Shown: positions 42,437 through 54,375, counted from the stretch's first letter. The stretch is 64,000 nucleotides of DNA from Patella vulgata (GCF_932274485.2 NC_065880.2:91000730-91064729); one strand, 5' to 3'. Made by a program: numbers and translations. The notes: a model not told the origin generated them from the letters alone.

Positions 42437-45400
42437 GGTTCTGCCAGAAAATCCTATGAAGTAAATGCTGTCAACTTCAAGCCACAGTCTCGTTCGAAAT
42501 CCAGACCTAGGCCTTCACATCAACATGCCCCTACACCTGCTACTAAGTCTACACCAGGAAGACATTGCTACAGATGTGGTTCATCTGCTTATCTTGCTAA
42601 CAGTACACAATGTCGTGCTATTAAAGAAACATGCAGAAAATGTGGAAAACAAGGACATTACAGTCATGTTTGCATGGTTCAAATTACAGTTAATCATATT
42701 GAGGAAGATGATGTTTTTGTTTTGACTCTTACATCCAATACCTTTAATAATTCAATTACATGTCATCTGCTAATAAATGACATTCCTACATCATTGATGG
42801 TTGATACCGGTAGTGCCCGTACCCTCATTGATAAAGTTATGTATTACAATACATTCTCGCAATTTTCATTACAGCCTCCTATGGTGCATTTGAAGTCCTA
42901 CTCTTCAGATAAAATTTCTACAATTGGATGTTTTACAGCTGCTGTCAAGTACAAAGACCGACATGCTTCCTGTATTATCCATGTTGTTGAAAATGGTATT
43001 CCTCTACTTGGTATGGATATGATAGAAGCCATTGATCTACAGATGCAAGGTTCTTCATTAGTTAATATAACCAAGGCTACACCTACTTACACAGAGAATA
43101 CATCAACTTCTACCCTTACTTTACCTGATACTTTAGTGTCTACTGCCACTTTGCCTACATCAATGCCTGCTGCTACATCTACGTCGTCTGCTACAAGTAC
43201 ATTGTTGCCTGCTGCTCCCAGTACACCGAAACTTACCCCTCCCCCCTGCTACTTCTCCTGAATCGTCAATACCTACACACATCCTTAACAGATTTGGTCA
43301 TATGTTTACACCAGGTCTTGGTACAGTTAAAGGATATGAACTTAAAGTCAAAATGAAGGAAAATACCATTCCTGTACAGTCTCGCTTACGTCGACTACCT
43401 TTTGCCTTACGTCCTGCAGTCGACAAAGAGCTTGATCGTCTTGAACATGATGGTATTATTGAACCTATTGATGCTAGTGAATGGATTTCGCCATTATCAG
43501 TTGAATGGAAGAAATCTGGAAAAATTCGATTATGTGTCAATATGCGTAAAGTCAATGAACAAATGGTTATTGAGAAATTCCCTTTACCAAAGATTGATGA
43601 ATTACTTGCAGAACTTAATGGTGCTTGCTGATTTGCGAAGATTGACTTAGCCAGTGCATATCATCAATTATTACTGTCTACAGAAAGTCGTGACTTGACT
43701 TCATTCATTACTCATCGTGGGTTATACAGATACACAGGAGTTAACTTTGGAATGGCTTCAGCTCCCTCCGCATTCCAAAAATTGATGTTTCGTCTTACAA
43801 ATCATCTACATGGTGTACAGTGCTACTTAGATGACCTGATTGTTTATGGTAAAACCTTTGATGAATACACGTCTAATTTGTATTCCCTGCTTTCCAAACT
43901 TGATTCAGTTGGACTGAAATTGAACAATAAATGTGTTTTTGATGTGCAAGAAATAGAATTTCTGGGTCATACTATTGCCCACACTGGTGTAACACCACAA
44001 TCCGAGAAAGCAAAAGCTATACAAGATGCGCCCTTACCTCATGATTTAACATCACTACAGTCATTCTTGGACTTGCTGGATACCTGTCAAAATATTGCCC
44101 ACAATACAGTACTACAGTTGAGCCGTTACGTACCATGCTTAGAAGTAAGTCTAATAAAACGTTTGAGTGGTCTACTGAAGCGTTAGAAAGTTTTCACAAG
44201 ATTAAGGACACCATTGGACATCATATTACATTATCAATATTTGATCCCGACCTACCTACAATAGTCACTTATGATACTAGTGATTACGGGATTGGTGGAG
44301 CTCTTAGTCAAATCGTTAATGGAGAAGAAAAAATAGTTACCTGTGCCTCACGTACACTTACAGAATGTGAACGAAAGTATTCCGTTGGAGAGAAAGAAGC
44401 ACTTGCTTGCGTATGGTCTTGTTTACGATGGAACACTTACCTTTGGGGTCGTAATTTTACCCTTCGTACTGATCATAAAGCCCTGACTACACTGCTGTCA
44501 CCTAAAGGTGCTGGTCGACAATCTATGCGGATTGCTAGATGGAATGCTAAACTACTTTATTTCCATTACAACATTGTCTACACTAGTGGATGCTGATTAC
44601 CTTAGTCGATCACCATTACCCTAGATTACAGATGAAGACGTTGACGATGAAGTCATTTTATCTGTTTTTGATGATGATTCAACACTTTCAGTAAAATTGT
44701 CTGAATTACAAGATTTTACAAGGAACGATCCTCTACTTCAAGAAGTGATTCGTTATACAAGCTTTAGATGGCCTATAAAAGACACCAACCTTTCTACTCA
44801 GTTACGAAAGTTTTTCAAACTTAAAGATGAACTATGGGTTTGTAAGAATATTTTAATGCGTGGTTCACGTGTTGTTGCTCCTTCCGCCCTCACCCCTAAA
44901 TTATGCCAAATTGCTCATGCTTGTGACCAAGGCACTATCCGTACTAAACAACGCCTTAGAGAACTTTACTGTTGGAGTGGAATTGACTCTCAAATTGAAA
45001 TGTTAATTTCTACTTGCACTGTTTGCCAAAATAGTGATAAAACTGCTAAAACTTTTGTTGCTCCCATGACACCTGTTCCTACACCTGCCAAACCTTGGGA
45101 AAACCTTGCCATTGACATCGTTGGTCCTGATGATAGTCAACCACATGCCTCACGTTTTGCAATCACCATGATTGATTATTTTACTAAATGGCCTGAAATA
45201 GCTATTACTGGTGCCGTTACTAGCTCAGCTGTTATTACGTTTCTTAAATCTGTCTTTAGTCGTGAAGGATATCCTGCTGAGATCATTACAGACCATGGAG
45301 TACAATTTGTGTCTCGTGAATTTGAATCATTTCTTAAGTCAGTGCTATTTATCACCTACAGTCTAATGGACTAGTTGAACGCTTAAATAGAAGTCTAAAA

Positions 45401-46444
45401 GATGTCCTTAAAACTACCCGTCGTGGAGATACCACACTGCCTCTTCCTTGACCCCTAGCTTCCCTACCAATAACCGAATCCACCATCCCGATACTACAAC
45501 GTCACTCCAGGAAGATCAAGCAATACGATTACGTCATCTTAGAAACAGATTTGTCACTGCAACCTCCACAAGTAGAGAGATGCTTGGTCGAAGGGTAACT
45601 GCACAAACTGTTTGAAATCGCTTGCAGGCTCTGGTCTTGGAGCTCGGAGGCCCTATAATGGACCAATATTGACACCTCTTCATCGCCGTAACCGACTTGT
45701 GTGGGCCACAAGACACATAAGATTTACTCAAAGACAGTGGAATTCGGTTGTCTTTAGTGACAAATCTTGATTCACTTTGAGATTTGCCGATGGCAGGGTC
45801 CGAGTGTACCGCAGACGAGGTGAACGTTACGCTCAAGTATGCGTCAGAGAAGTTGACCGATTTGGTGGCGGCAGCGTCATGGTTTGGGGTTCTTTTTGTG
45901 CACATGGACGTTCTCCTCTTGTTGTTCTCCAAGGGAACTTAAATGCTGTCCAGTACAGGGATCAGATTTTGCAACCTGTTCTTCTTCCGTTTATGCAGAG
46001 ACATGGGCCTGGACTAACGTTTCAACAAGACAATGCTCGACCCCATACAGCAATTGCTACCCAGAATTTTTTAGGGAAATGCCGGTGTCCAAGTCCTGGA
46101 TTGGCCGTCGCTTAGCCGCGACCCTAATCCTCGGGTAGTGTTTACTAATGTTCTGAGATTCATGAGATGACGTTGTGTGGCCGTACGAGACGCTAGAGAA
46201 GGCCACAACCGTTACTAAACACTTTATTCCGATTGTTCTCCAAGTCTGTGAATTTCATTTTGGGGGGTACTGTGACATCACGAACGTTATCAATGTCAAG
46301 GACTTTCGGCGAGACGTATTCTTGCTTTCTGTTGATGTCAAGGTCGTCTGTGCACAACATAACACTAAAATAGTTGCCTTAAACCAAATATTAAAAATCT
46401 AGTCCCAAAAATCCCGAGTGTCAAGTTTTTAATTTGGCTGAGTA

Positions 46445-47107
46445 TATATACACGGTCCATGTTGAAACCATTGATCACAAGTCTATCAAATTTTATTCAC
46501 TGATACTCGTAAAAATAAAGTCATATATAGACTAAAAATATGTTATTAATCTATCATATTAAAGATAATCATGGGTTATATTTAAGGCCCGTAAAACAAA
46601 TGTGATTGTTGTTGTGCAGCATGTGTGTTCAAAAGAAAATTATCTCATCCGAGTAGCTAATCAAATAATTAAAACAAAATATTTCAAAAGGTAAAGTTAT
46701 AAAATTTGCAGAGATTTTACTAGAATGTAAAAGACGGGAACAAAATAAAAGAATACGGACAGTTATGTGCGTGAAAGGCCAAACTCAATGCCGAGCCGAG
46801 ATTTGTACCTTTTTCTTAAACCAAACTTGAATTATCGTAAAAGTGCCGATTTGCTATGCTGTCACCCCTTATACGAAATAATATCTCCCGGAGAGTGGCG
46901 TAACCAGCTTCCATATTGGTATTTTTCTGTGTCAAAGTTTGTGGGAATTCAATTTTTCAAGAGAGAACTTTTTTATTCGTTCGGATAATTAGTTGTGCAG
47001 TGGATTTTATTTAACGGGAATTGATTTCAACCACACTATAATAACCAAAGTTAAGTAGTTTGTTCATAATCGAAGAAATCTGTTTTGAATTTACGATGGT
47101 TCAGACA
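46445..47107. other. Non-coding flank right of the Tc1 element
   Basis: 47050-47105 is the inverse of 38810-38885. A short frame at 46767-46988 has no support. Confidence 0.4.
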
Positions 47108-47405
47108 GTAGTTGTGAGGTGAGGGCGTTTTTTGTCTCTTACCTAGTTGTAAGGTGAGGACGGGTGTGTTTCTGACTTAGTTATGAGGTGAGGAAGGGTG
47201 TGTTTTTGACTTAGTTATGAGGTGAGGACTGGTGTGTTTCTGACTTAGTTGTGAAGTGAGGATGGTGTGTTTCTGACCTAGTTATGAGGTGAGGACTGGT
47301 GTGTTTCTGACTTAGTTGTGAAATGAGGATGGTGTGTTTCTGACCTAGTTGTGAAGTGAGGTTGGTGTGTTTCTGAAGTTTTTGTGAGGAAGTGTATGTT
47401 TCTGA
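47108..47405. repeat. Minisatellite, about 33-bp unit
   Basis: Units of the type TTAGTTGTGAGGTGAGGACGG followed by TGTGTTTCTGAC, about eight copies with small length changes. A single unit lies at 38785-38815. Confidence 0.9.
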
Positions 47406-47684
47406 CTTTTTTTTTTCTTGAAATTTTTAACCAGATATAGAACTACTTCAACACATTTATATTTTTTTATTGAAAATTAAAAACAAATATTTTAGAATTT
47501 ATTTTTCAGGAGAGAAAAGGTTAATATTGAGAACTAATCAATTGGCTTCGTGTCAGTTCTTTCAGTGATAGTATCGACCAAGCCAATATTTATTGTTGTT
47601 AAGTTTCAGCTCTGAAAATCCACACCGTTTTAATTGATGGTAATAATGAAAGTCTACATGTGTGGCTTTCAATTATTGGTTGTA

Positions 47685-47862
47685 AACAGAACACTGTTTT
47701 TATGGGATGCAATCACTAGTTTTATTCTAACAGCACGACGTTTCGACAAGTATCCTCTTATCGTTATCAAGCACAATGATAATGATAAGAGGATACTTGT
47801 CGAAACGTCGTGTTTTTAGAATAAAACTGGTGATTGTATCCCATAAAAACTGGGTTCTGTTA
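47685..47862. repeat. Near-perfect 178-bp palindrome with GACGTTTCGAC motif
   Basis: Arms AACAGAACACTGTTTTTATG ... and their inverse meet at about 47775. They hold ACGACGTTTCGACAAGTATC and its inverse GATACTTGTCGAAACGTCGT. The same motif as a single arm occurs near 3150 and 49330. Such TGATAAC...GTCGAAACGTC strings recall the ends of Penelope-like elements; this is inference. Confidence 0.75.
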
Positions 47863-47949
47863 ATGTGTTTCCGATCGCTAAATGCCACTTCAAGATTATG
47901 AGTTGTAAAACATAGAAACATATGCCCACATGCAGCTAGGTTGTTATCA

Positions 47950-48215
47950 CATGGAAGCCATGATGGTTCAGTCAGTAAGACGCTGGCTCGCTTAACAGAG
48001 AGTCTCGATGTTCAATCTCGGGATTCAAATAGGGATTGTTGAGCATTCTTTTCCCTTGTAAATGATGTAGGACGGAGTGTCTGACAAGGGACAACGTATA
48101 GTCGTTCAGATGGGACAAAATCCTGTGTACACATTGGTGTGAACGTAAAAGAATCCTTGAAACTTCAAATTCGATATAAGAGTAGGCCGTAGCGCCGCTG
48201 CCAGGGCAAAATTAC
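47950..48215 (+). mobile_element. SINE A, diverged
   Basis: Head GGAAGCCATGATGGTTCAG, core GATGGGACAAAATCC and TTCGATATAAGAGTAGGCCG, ending GGGCAAAATT. A SINE B piece (GTTTCCTCCCACTGCTAAGG) lies near 48400-48510. Confidence 0.75.
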
Positions 48216-48519
48216 ACTGACTCAATGACCACTAACAGATGGTTTCAACGGCGCCTGCCATGATTCTTTCTTCGAGCACAAGACTTACAAGAACGAACTC
48301 AATGTTGGACACTATCTTTCATAACTGACCAATAAAATAGTCGGCAAAGTTTAGACTATGTTTCTCCTCTCCTAGATTTCCACCAGAAGGAATTGCAAGA
48401 TTGGATTTTCGATTATTCAAGAGTCAAGTCATTGAGTCAAGTGTCCCAAGCTCCTACTTGACGATGAGTGGGGTTTCCAGCCCAACATCTGGTTTCCTCC
48501 CACTGCTAAGGGTGAGGCA

Positions 48520-48812
48520 CGATTGCATCGCAATACATCAGACAACTGTATCACAATACATCAGACAACTGTATCCCAATACACCAGACAACGGTACCGC
48601 AATACATCAGCCAACTGTATCACAATACATGAGACAACTGTATCACAATACATCAGTCAACTGTATCCCAATACACCAGACAACTGTATCGCAATACATC
48701 AGCCAACTGTATCACAATACATGAGACAACTGTATCACAATACATCAGTCAACTGTATCCCAATACACCAGACAACTGTATCGCAATACATCAGCCAACT
48801 GTATCGCAATAA
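48520..48812. repeat. 24-bp minisatellite, about 12 units
   Basis: Unit CAATACATCAGACAACTGTATCAC with variants CACCAG, CATGAG, CAGCC. A higher-order period of four to five units is visible (identical runs around 48600 and 48700). 24 is a multiple of three, hence the spurious open frames. Confidence 0.93.
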
Positions 48813-48899
48813 TGCGTCTGCATCAAGATATGAGACAGATCCAACGTATTCATCAGACAAATGAAATACAAATAAATCATTTAAAATAAATTTATTTAA

Positions 48900-49260
48900 C
48901 AAAAATAATAATCAAAGGTAACAGTTATAATGAGCAAATAAAAAACAAACACAAATAATTAGCATTTTATAAAAGTATTTCGGACGGATTTTTAACATTT
49001 TCTTAAATAAATAACCAGTAAATATCCCTATTTTGATCCGGAGAAAATTAAACATTTAAAAATATAAGGAACAATTTCTATTTATAAACATTTGTGTTCT
49101 CTCTTTAATCTCACCCATTAGAATTTAAAATGTTTTTATTTCAGATTCAAACCCATGAATAGAGTTTTGATAATATTTTCTTGCATTTTGGTTGGTGTGA
49201 AACTATCAACCCCCACCCGCTAAATAGCTTGTAGCAGGAATGCACAAATTTATGTGTGGA
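48900..49260. repeat. Repeat block with direct and inverted partners at 54.5-56.3 kb
   Basis: 48905-49020 recurs directly at 56195-56305 (GGTAACAGTTATA, ACAAACACAA, AACATTTTCT). 49085-49150 recurs inverted at 55410-55460, and 49185-49255 recurs inverted at 54525-54595 (GGGTGGGGGTTGATAGTT). The blocks bracket 49.3-54.5 kb. Confidence 0.75.
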
Positions 49261-49433
49261 AACATAACAAAACTGACACAGTTATATGGGACAACACTCA
49301 CTGGTTTATTATACACAAGCACAACGTTTCGATAAGTATTCTCTTATCGTTATCAAGCACAGTGGAAACATAAAGGCGTCAATGCATTTCCACCAGCGTA
49401 GCGGATGTTCATCATCGTCGATGGTTTGACTTT

Positions 49434-49464
<31 letters not shown>

Positions 49465-49825
49465 GCCGTAATGCAGGCTCTACTGTTTTACTAATCAGGG
49501 GGTAGGGGTTCGATTCCATTGTTGACCAGAAAGTTCCTGCGTAGTTTTCTCGTCGGACAGTGACATCTGGTATATTAATATTAAGTAAAGGGTATTTTAC
49601 AGCTTTGGCTCAGGATTTTCTGGAGTGGTTTCCCCTTGTTAATGGTGTAGGATAAAAAAAAAAACGAGGTCCTGTATACACGTAAGCTTGCACGAAAAAG
49701 AAAGAAGCCTTAACAGTTGGAGCAGTCAGGGTACAGTTCCTGTCATAGTACAGTGAATGGGGATACGCCCATCTCCATTAGTCCGATTGGTGTAGAGATG
49801 TGGGGTGTTAAACTTCATTTAATTT
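49465..49825 (+). mobile_element. Degenerate SINE A-like remnant
   Basis: GGGTTCGATTCC (B-box-like), AAAGTTCCTGCG, TCCCCTTGTTAATGGTGTAGG, then a tail GGTGTTAAACTTCATTT. Preceded by a poly-T run at 49438-49463. Confidence 0.6.
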
Positions 49826-49965
49826 TACTCATTCGGATTAGTAGATCTGTCCAATTAATCTACAGACTGGGCTAATAGGAACCTTGGAATCGGCCTAAAA
49901 TAACTCCGATTGCATCAAGCTACACACCCTATCCTGAGTTTCAACCCATTTTACTAAATACCTAG

Positions 49966-50700
49966 CTAGATGTAACCATGGTTACAACGATTCCAACAAT
50001 GTAACTTATATCGTATTTCTCTCAAGTAAAAATCTATGACGACATCATCGTAGTAGTCAGTATTTAAATCTGGCTGTTGGATACAGTATTGCTCAATAAT
50101 TTGTGGCAGTGTCAGTCCTTGATGCCAGAACTTCAGAACACACAAACAATGTACAGCACAGGTATTATGGGATGGATTCTGTAGGCATTTCGAATTATGA
50201 CGACAATGTTTTATCCATTTTGGTGGTGGATAGCCGAGTGGGTCGAAATATTCATCCAGGTCATTTTCTCGAACATTCAACAGTGAAGAATGATCGACGT
50301 ATTGACCGTTAATTTTTGGTCTAATAATTTGGTACTGGCCTGGTTCTAGAAGCTGTAGGTCATGATAGGTGTCGTCTAGAAGCGGTTGGTCTATCAGCCG
50401 TTGATCTAGAAGCGGTTGGTCTAGCAGCTGTTGGTCTAGAAGCTGTTGGTCGTGAAAGCTGCCGTCTAAAAATATTGTTCCTCTTATACCCATGTCTTGA
50501 CAATTAGCCCGAATCACGTGTTCAAACTCAAACTGTGAGGTTGGGTTGATTTTATAGTCGTCTTTGGATCTATCCATAATTTTGGCACATTTGATACTGA
50601 CATCTGATTGGTATATAGGATTGTTCAAATGCTGAACATCATGTTGTGGTGAACTGCTTGTTGAAGGTGGGTTATATGTAGATCCATGTTGATGGATAAT
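49966..50700 (-). CDS. Unrecognised protein with Asp-Gln-x-Leu-Leu repeats, incomplete
   Basis: The minus-strand frame is open from 50700 down to TAG at 49966 (about 244 codons) with no ATG at its start. A second frame with ATG at 50834 overlaps it and ends at 50625. The pair therefore suggests one spliced or broken gene. Visible features: a hydrophilic N-terminal part; six or so short repeats of the type DQQLLDQ/DQPLLDQ (about 50385-50465); and a Cys/His-rich stretch (CRHNSKC, CAVHCLCVLKFWHQG) near 50090-50190, possibly metal-binding. There is no signal peptide or transmembrane segment. The start is unresolved and no family comes to mind. Confidence 0.45.
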   Translation of the reverse strand: MIHQHGSTYNPPSTSSSPQHDVQHLNNPIYQSDVSIKCAKIMDRSKDDYKINPTSQFEFEHVIRANCQDMGIRGTIFLDGSFHDQQLLDQQLLDQPLLDQRLIDQPLLDDTYHDLQLLEPGQYQIIRPKINGQYVDHSSLLNVRENDLDEYFDPLGYPPPKWIKHCRHNSKCLQNPSHNTCAVHCLCVLKFWHQGLTLPQIIEQYCIQQPDLNTDYYDDVVIDFYLREIRYKLHCWNRCNHGYI

Positions 50701-50834
50701 TTAGCAAACAGTGTTGATAGTTCAGGCATTGGGTCATGGCTTGGGTAGAATTCCCAAGACACAGAATTTCTAGGATTATTTAATAGTTGATCATGTGAAC
50801 TTTTAGTTACAGAATGGTTTGATGCAGGGAACAT

Positions 50835-51440
50835 TTTATAATATTGTTCTGTAGTAATTTATTCTATCAAACAGGAGGTAGAATGTCACGTATCAAACCA
50901 CTGACTGAAAAAAATGAAAGTTAAAAACATAAATGTACAGCATAATATTAACATTGGGGTGCCGTATAGAATATGTGAGAGGGTGGGGTGGGGGAGAGAG
51001 GGGGGAGATAATAAGTTGGGGGGGGGGGGCAACTATACTGCTATACAGTGTATCCACCAAATAGAAGACCATAATATTTGTCGGCGGTCCCAGTCGGTGG
51101 CCATTTTGATTAAAACAACAATTATCCCCCACATGAACTACAAGAACTAGGAGAAGGCCAGGCATAATTTTTGCGGACGGGTGGTTCTAACTAGCGCAGC
51201 CTACATACATTGTAGTATTTGTACTGTAGCGAGGTGGGGCCTTGGATGGGGCTACAACGTTATACTAATTGGACAAAAAAACTATGAATGGCAAAACTGA
51301 ATAATGATATGTCAGATAAAATAACAATACAATATGTAGACTAACGCAGTAACGGAACGGCTAAAGCCCAAGAACCACAAAGAATCCGCATCAGCATAGG
51401 CCTAGATAAGACCTAACGTATTGATTTAAATGAAAAATAA
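50835..51440. other. Non-coding, with G-rich run
   Basis: Purine-rich GGGTGGGG/GGGAGAGAGG and a G9 run near 51020-51030. No gene is seen. Confidence 0.4.
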
Positions 51441-51446
51441 AATTCA

Positions 51447-51716
51447 AGCCAGCACGTTATTCGGGATTCGGCGATAAAACAGGTGAGTGCAGGAGAGGAC
51501 TGCCCCGTGCACGCCAACAAACCAGTCAACACCCTAATCGCTCGACAAACGGTCGACTCTTGTTGGTCGGTCACCCAACGTCAGGGGTAGCGAGGAAATG
51601 GTCGGATGCAAGATAGATCGTTCTGTTTTAGTGGCGAATCCCGAATAACGTGCTGGCTCGTTATTCGTTATTGGCGAATCCCGAATAACGAGCCAGCACG
51701 ATATTCGGGATTCGCC
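51447..51716. mobile_element. Foldback element with repeated GCCAGCACGTTATTCGGGAT ends
   Basis: The left end at 51447 starts GCCAGCACGTTATTCGGGAT. Its inverse ATCCCGAATAACGTGCTGGC is at about 51630-51650, and a second inverse pair follows at about 51670-51716. Non-coding inside. It abuts the second LTR fossil. Confidence 0.75.
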
Positions 51717-52677
51717 GTGCCAACTTTACGTTGCCTCCTTTGCAAACCTTATTGAAAAAAGGAACATTTTTCGTTTGGCAATCCGAGCACCAAGACGCAT
51801 TTGACCGTCTGAAATCGTTATTATTGAACTCTCAAGCACTTGCATTTCCTCGTTACAATATACCGTTTCGTCTCAGTGTTGATTCTTCCAGTTTAGGCGT
51901 CGGATACATGTTGTGCCAGATTTATCCGGAATCAGAATTTCCTAAAGACACAGATGAAAAACAGCGAAATTTGGACCAAAGCGAGTCTTTCTAAGTGGCA
52001 CAGGTCTTACAGCCCCACGAACCCCCTACACCTGCTATCGATATGTTTTCGAAGTTTGTGTATGCGGTACCCATCCGAAATTGTGATTCTTTAACTGTTA
52101 GTTATCTTTTCACAACCTATGGCGATTGTAATACTTTAATTAGTGATAATGGCAGTGAGTTTATATCGCGATGTACCAAAGAAGTTTGTCGTCTGTTAGA
52201 TATTCAACAAGAATTTACGCCAAGTTTCATGCATCATTGCTTAGGTGCTTGTGAACGATCAAATCGTACCTTGGCAGAGCGCTTAACTCCATTCGTGTCT
52301 CAAAATCGCAATACATGGGATAAAAAATTGTCTTTAATCGTGTTTTCCAGTAATAATTCTGTGCATGCTACAACAGGTTACTCGCCATTTGAAGTCATTT
52401 ATAGTATCAGACCTCGTTTCCCACTCACTGGTCAATTCACAGATACTATGCTACAGACTAGTCCAGTTGATATGCGCAGTTTCATTACGCAGCGGCACAG
52501 CAAACTCGAACTTATTCGTGAACAAGTATGCAATAATACTCGTAAAGCTCAATGTAGCATGTTGGAAAGTGCCAATGCTAAGACGAATCCGCTGAGACTA
52601 AGTGTTAGTGACTATGTTTATTTACATATTACTCCTAAAGGCTCTGGACAGAAGTTACAATATTCTTATTCTGGACC

Positions 52678-52718
<41 letters not shown>

Positions 52719-53399
52719 AGGGTTAACTGGACAGGCGACCCTACAACCAGAGCTGGACCATATGTTATGCATCATATCCACAGTGATCACTTAGTCGATT
52801 GAAACATCCAGTAACCAAGTGTATTGTGTCGTGTGTTCATTTAGATCGCTTAAAGATGGCCGATGTGCGTTCACCTAATCCTGTGCCATATTTTCCGGAT
52901 AAAGTGACAACCTCTCATGTTCAGAAAAGTAATGTGAAATCAAAAATACCTATACGTACAGATAATTTAATTACTTATCTAAGGACATCATATAAATTGT
53001 CGATTAAATCGAGTGTTACAGCTCATTCACGTTTGCCAGTTCCAATTAAGTACGATGACATTGTTCCAGCGAAGGACAAAAATAGTAATACATTGTCTAA
53101 ACAGTGTACCAGACCAGTCCGTACAATTCGTAAACCGTTGCGTTATCGCGAGTTTGATCACACCGACTGTGTGATTAGTTCTTCCGTCAATGGTTTCCGC
53201 AAGATAAAGAGAGTTTTAGGACAACGCGTCAGTCCCACTGGTGTGAAAGAATATCTGGTTCATATTGTGGGTGAACCTGCTCAGAAATCCTTTTGGATCC
53301 AAGCTGAATGCTAAAGGTAAACTTGCCACATCTGTGAAACCACCACTTTTTATTTAACGTCCAATATGTGTTAAGTCAATGACATTAACTGAAAATTGT

Positions 53400-53640
53400 G
53401 TAATTATTTTCATAGTTGCATTTTTGACACTGTTTATTTGCCATAATTTTGCATAAAAATTATGACGATTTTGCATTTTTGACACAGTTTTCTTCCCATA
53501 ATTTTACATAAACCTTGTGACGATATTGCATTTTTGACAGTTTTCTTTCCATAATTTGGCCTAAAATTTGTGACGATTTTGCATTTTTGACATAGTATTC
53601 TCTCCATAAATTGGCCTTAAAATTGTGTGTTTACATTTAT
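53400..53640. repeat. About 65-bp tandem repeat in the 3' part of the LTR fossil
   Basis: Four units built on GCATTTTTGACA...TTCCCATAATTTT...TGTGACGATTTT, more diverged than the other minisatellites. Confidence 0.8.
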
Positions 53641-54161
53641 ATGTGGATTTTTTTTAAATATTTATTTTTCCTGCATAATTTTGTTGTAATGTACAAGTTT
53701 AATAAAAATTTTCTCCCTTAATATCCTTTTTGACCATGTTTATTATTCATGTATGTTCGCTTTGCATAAATTTATTAAGTTTTCTTTACTACCAGCAGTA
53801 GTCAGTATATATCTCATTTGGATTATTCTGTTTTTGATTTGTACTAATTGTTGCTAACCTACATATCATAATGGCCTATTTCTGCACATGTTGATGCATT
53901 GTCACTCCATATCTTTTAAATTATTAGCATTGGGTAAGTGTACTGTTTTTGTCTGGGGGAGAGTACATATAACTCGGACACCATCATTATGTAAATCCAA
54001 CATTTTTATGCTATAGTTATTATGATCCTGTTGTCTCATATGTATTTCACTTACATGTACATGTACTTTAATTTTAGTTATGTATTGCACAAATCTTAAT
54101 CACTTCAGTAGATATCATCGGCTTTTATTAAACAAATAAGGTTTTTTTTTCGCCGGGGGGA

Positions 54162-54375
54162 TGTTATATCTTCTATTTAATAACCCTTAAATATCTACTT
54201 AAGTCTGGTTAATCACAACTATATAATGTTTTCTCCGGATGATCGAATATTAATAACCTCGTTGTGAGGTTGACTTTGTAGAATGGCGGAATAAACATCA
54301 AATCAACAATCTATTCTTCCTATTTCAATTTATAAATCTGCACGGCGCATAATCCCCCGCCGTTGTAAGATAACA
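54162..54375 (+). repeat. LTR of the second fossil
   Basis: Starts TGTTATATCTTCTATT after a G-rich polypurine-like run (CGCCGGGGGGA) and ends AAGATAACA; 214 bp with GGCGGAATAAACATC as a possible polyadenylation signal. Start and layout resemble the 5' LTR at 40202 (TGTTATATAATG, AATAAACATG), so the two fossils are probably related families. Confidence 0.7.

Larger units (their letters stand above)
40202..45498 (+). mobile_element. Ty3/gypsy-type LTR retrotransposon fossil
   Basis: Inserted in the Tc1 transposase with a 5-bp target duplication ACGTC (40197-40201 and 45499-45503). The 5' LTR is 40202-40378 (TG...CA) and the 3' LTR is only partly preserved. Recognisable parts in order: gag-like region with zinc knuckles (about 42550-42680), protease with DTGSA (about 42800), reverse transcriptase (about 43300-43950), RNase H (about 44200-44600), integrase with HHCC-type and core regions (about 44900-45400). 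It is broken, with several breaks. The comparable LTR stretch (about 70 bp) shows four differences, so it is clearly older than the 13-kb duplication. Confidence 0.92.
39720..46442 (+). mobile_element. Tc1/mariner transposon, interrupted
   Basis: Perfect 26-bp inverted ends beginning CTCAGCCAAATTAAAAACTT (39720-39745 and, inverted, 46417-46442), flanked by TA. About 1.42 kb when the 5.3-kb insert is left out. The transposase starts at ATG 40017: MPRLSNVERLRAIGRLYAG with a helix-turn-helix (VARAFNCSRQTIINLR) and the RPRAGAPRVTS linker typical of Tc1-like enzymes. The rest lies at about 45504-46110 and includes the WGSFCAHGRSPLV and FQQDNARPHTA motifs, the latter holding a catalytic Asp region of the DD(E/D) fold. 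Stops and frameshifts in this part (for example TGA near 45614) mean the transposase is dead. Confidence 0.93.
51722..54375 (+). mobile_element. Second Ty3/gypsy-type LTR retrotransposon fossil, partial
   Basis: Recognisable parts: RNase H-like segment (FVWQSEHQDAFDRLKSLL, FRLSVDSSSLGVGYML; about 51720-51960), integrase core (DMFSKFVYAVPIRN, LISDNGSEF, ERSNRTLAE; about 52000-52600), a basic downstream region (to about 53310) and a 3' LTR. Its 5' part is not in the window. It is broken, with several breaks. A short GA-rich SINE B-like piece at about 52680-52760 is inserted with GGACCATATG on both sides. Confidence 0.85.

Noticed and set aside
48520-48812. CRISPR-like regular repeats
   Set aside because: Units are contiguous 24-bp repeats with no unique spacers, in an animal genome; it is a minisatellite.
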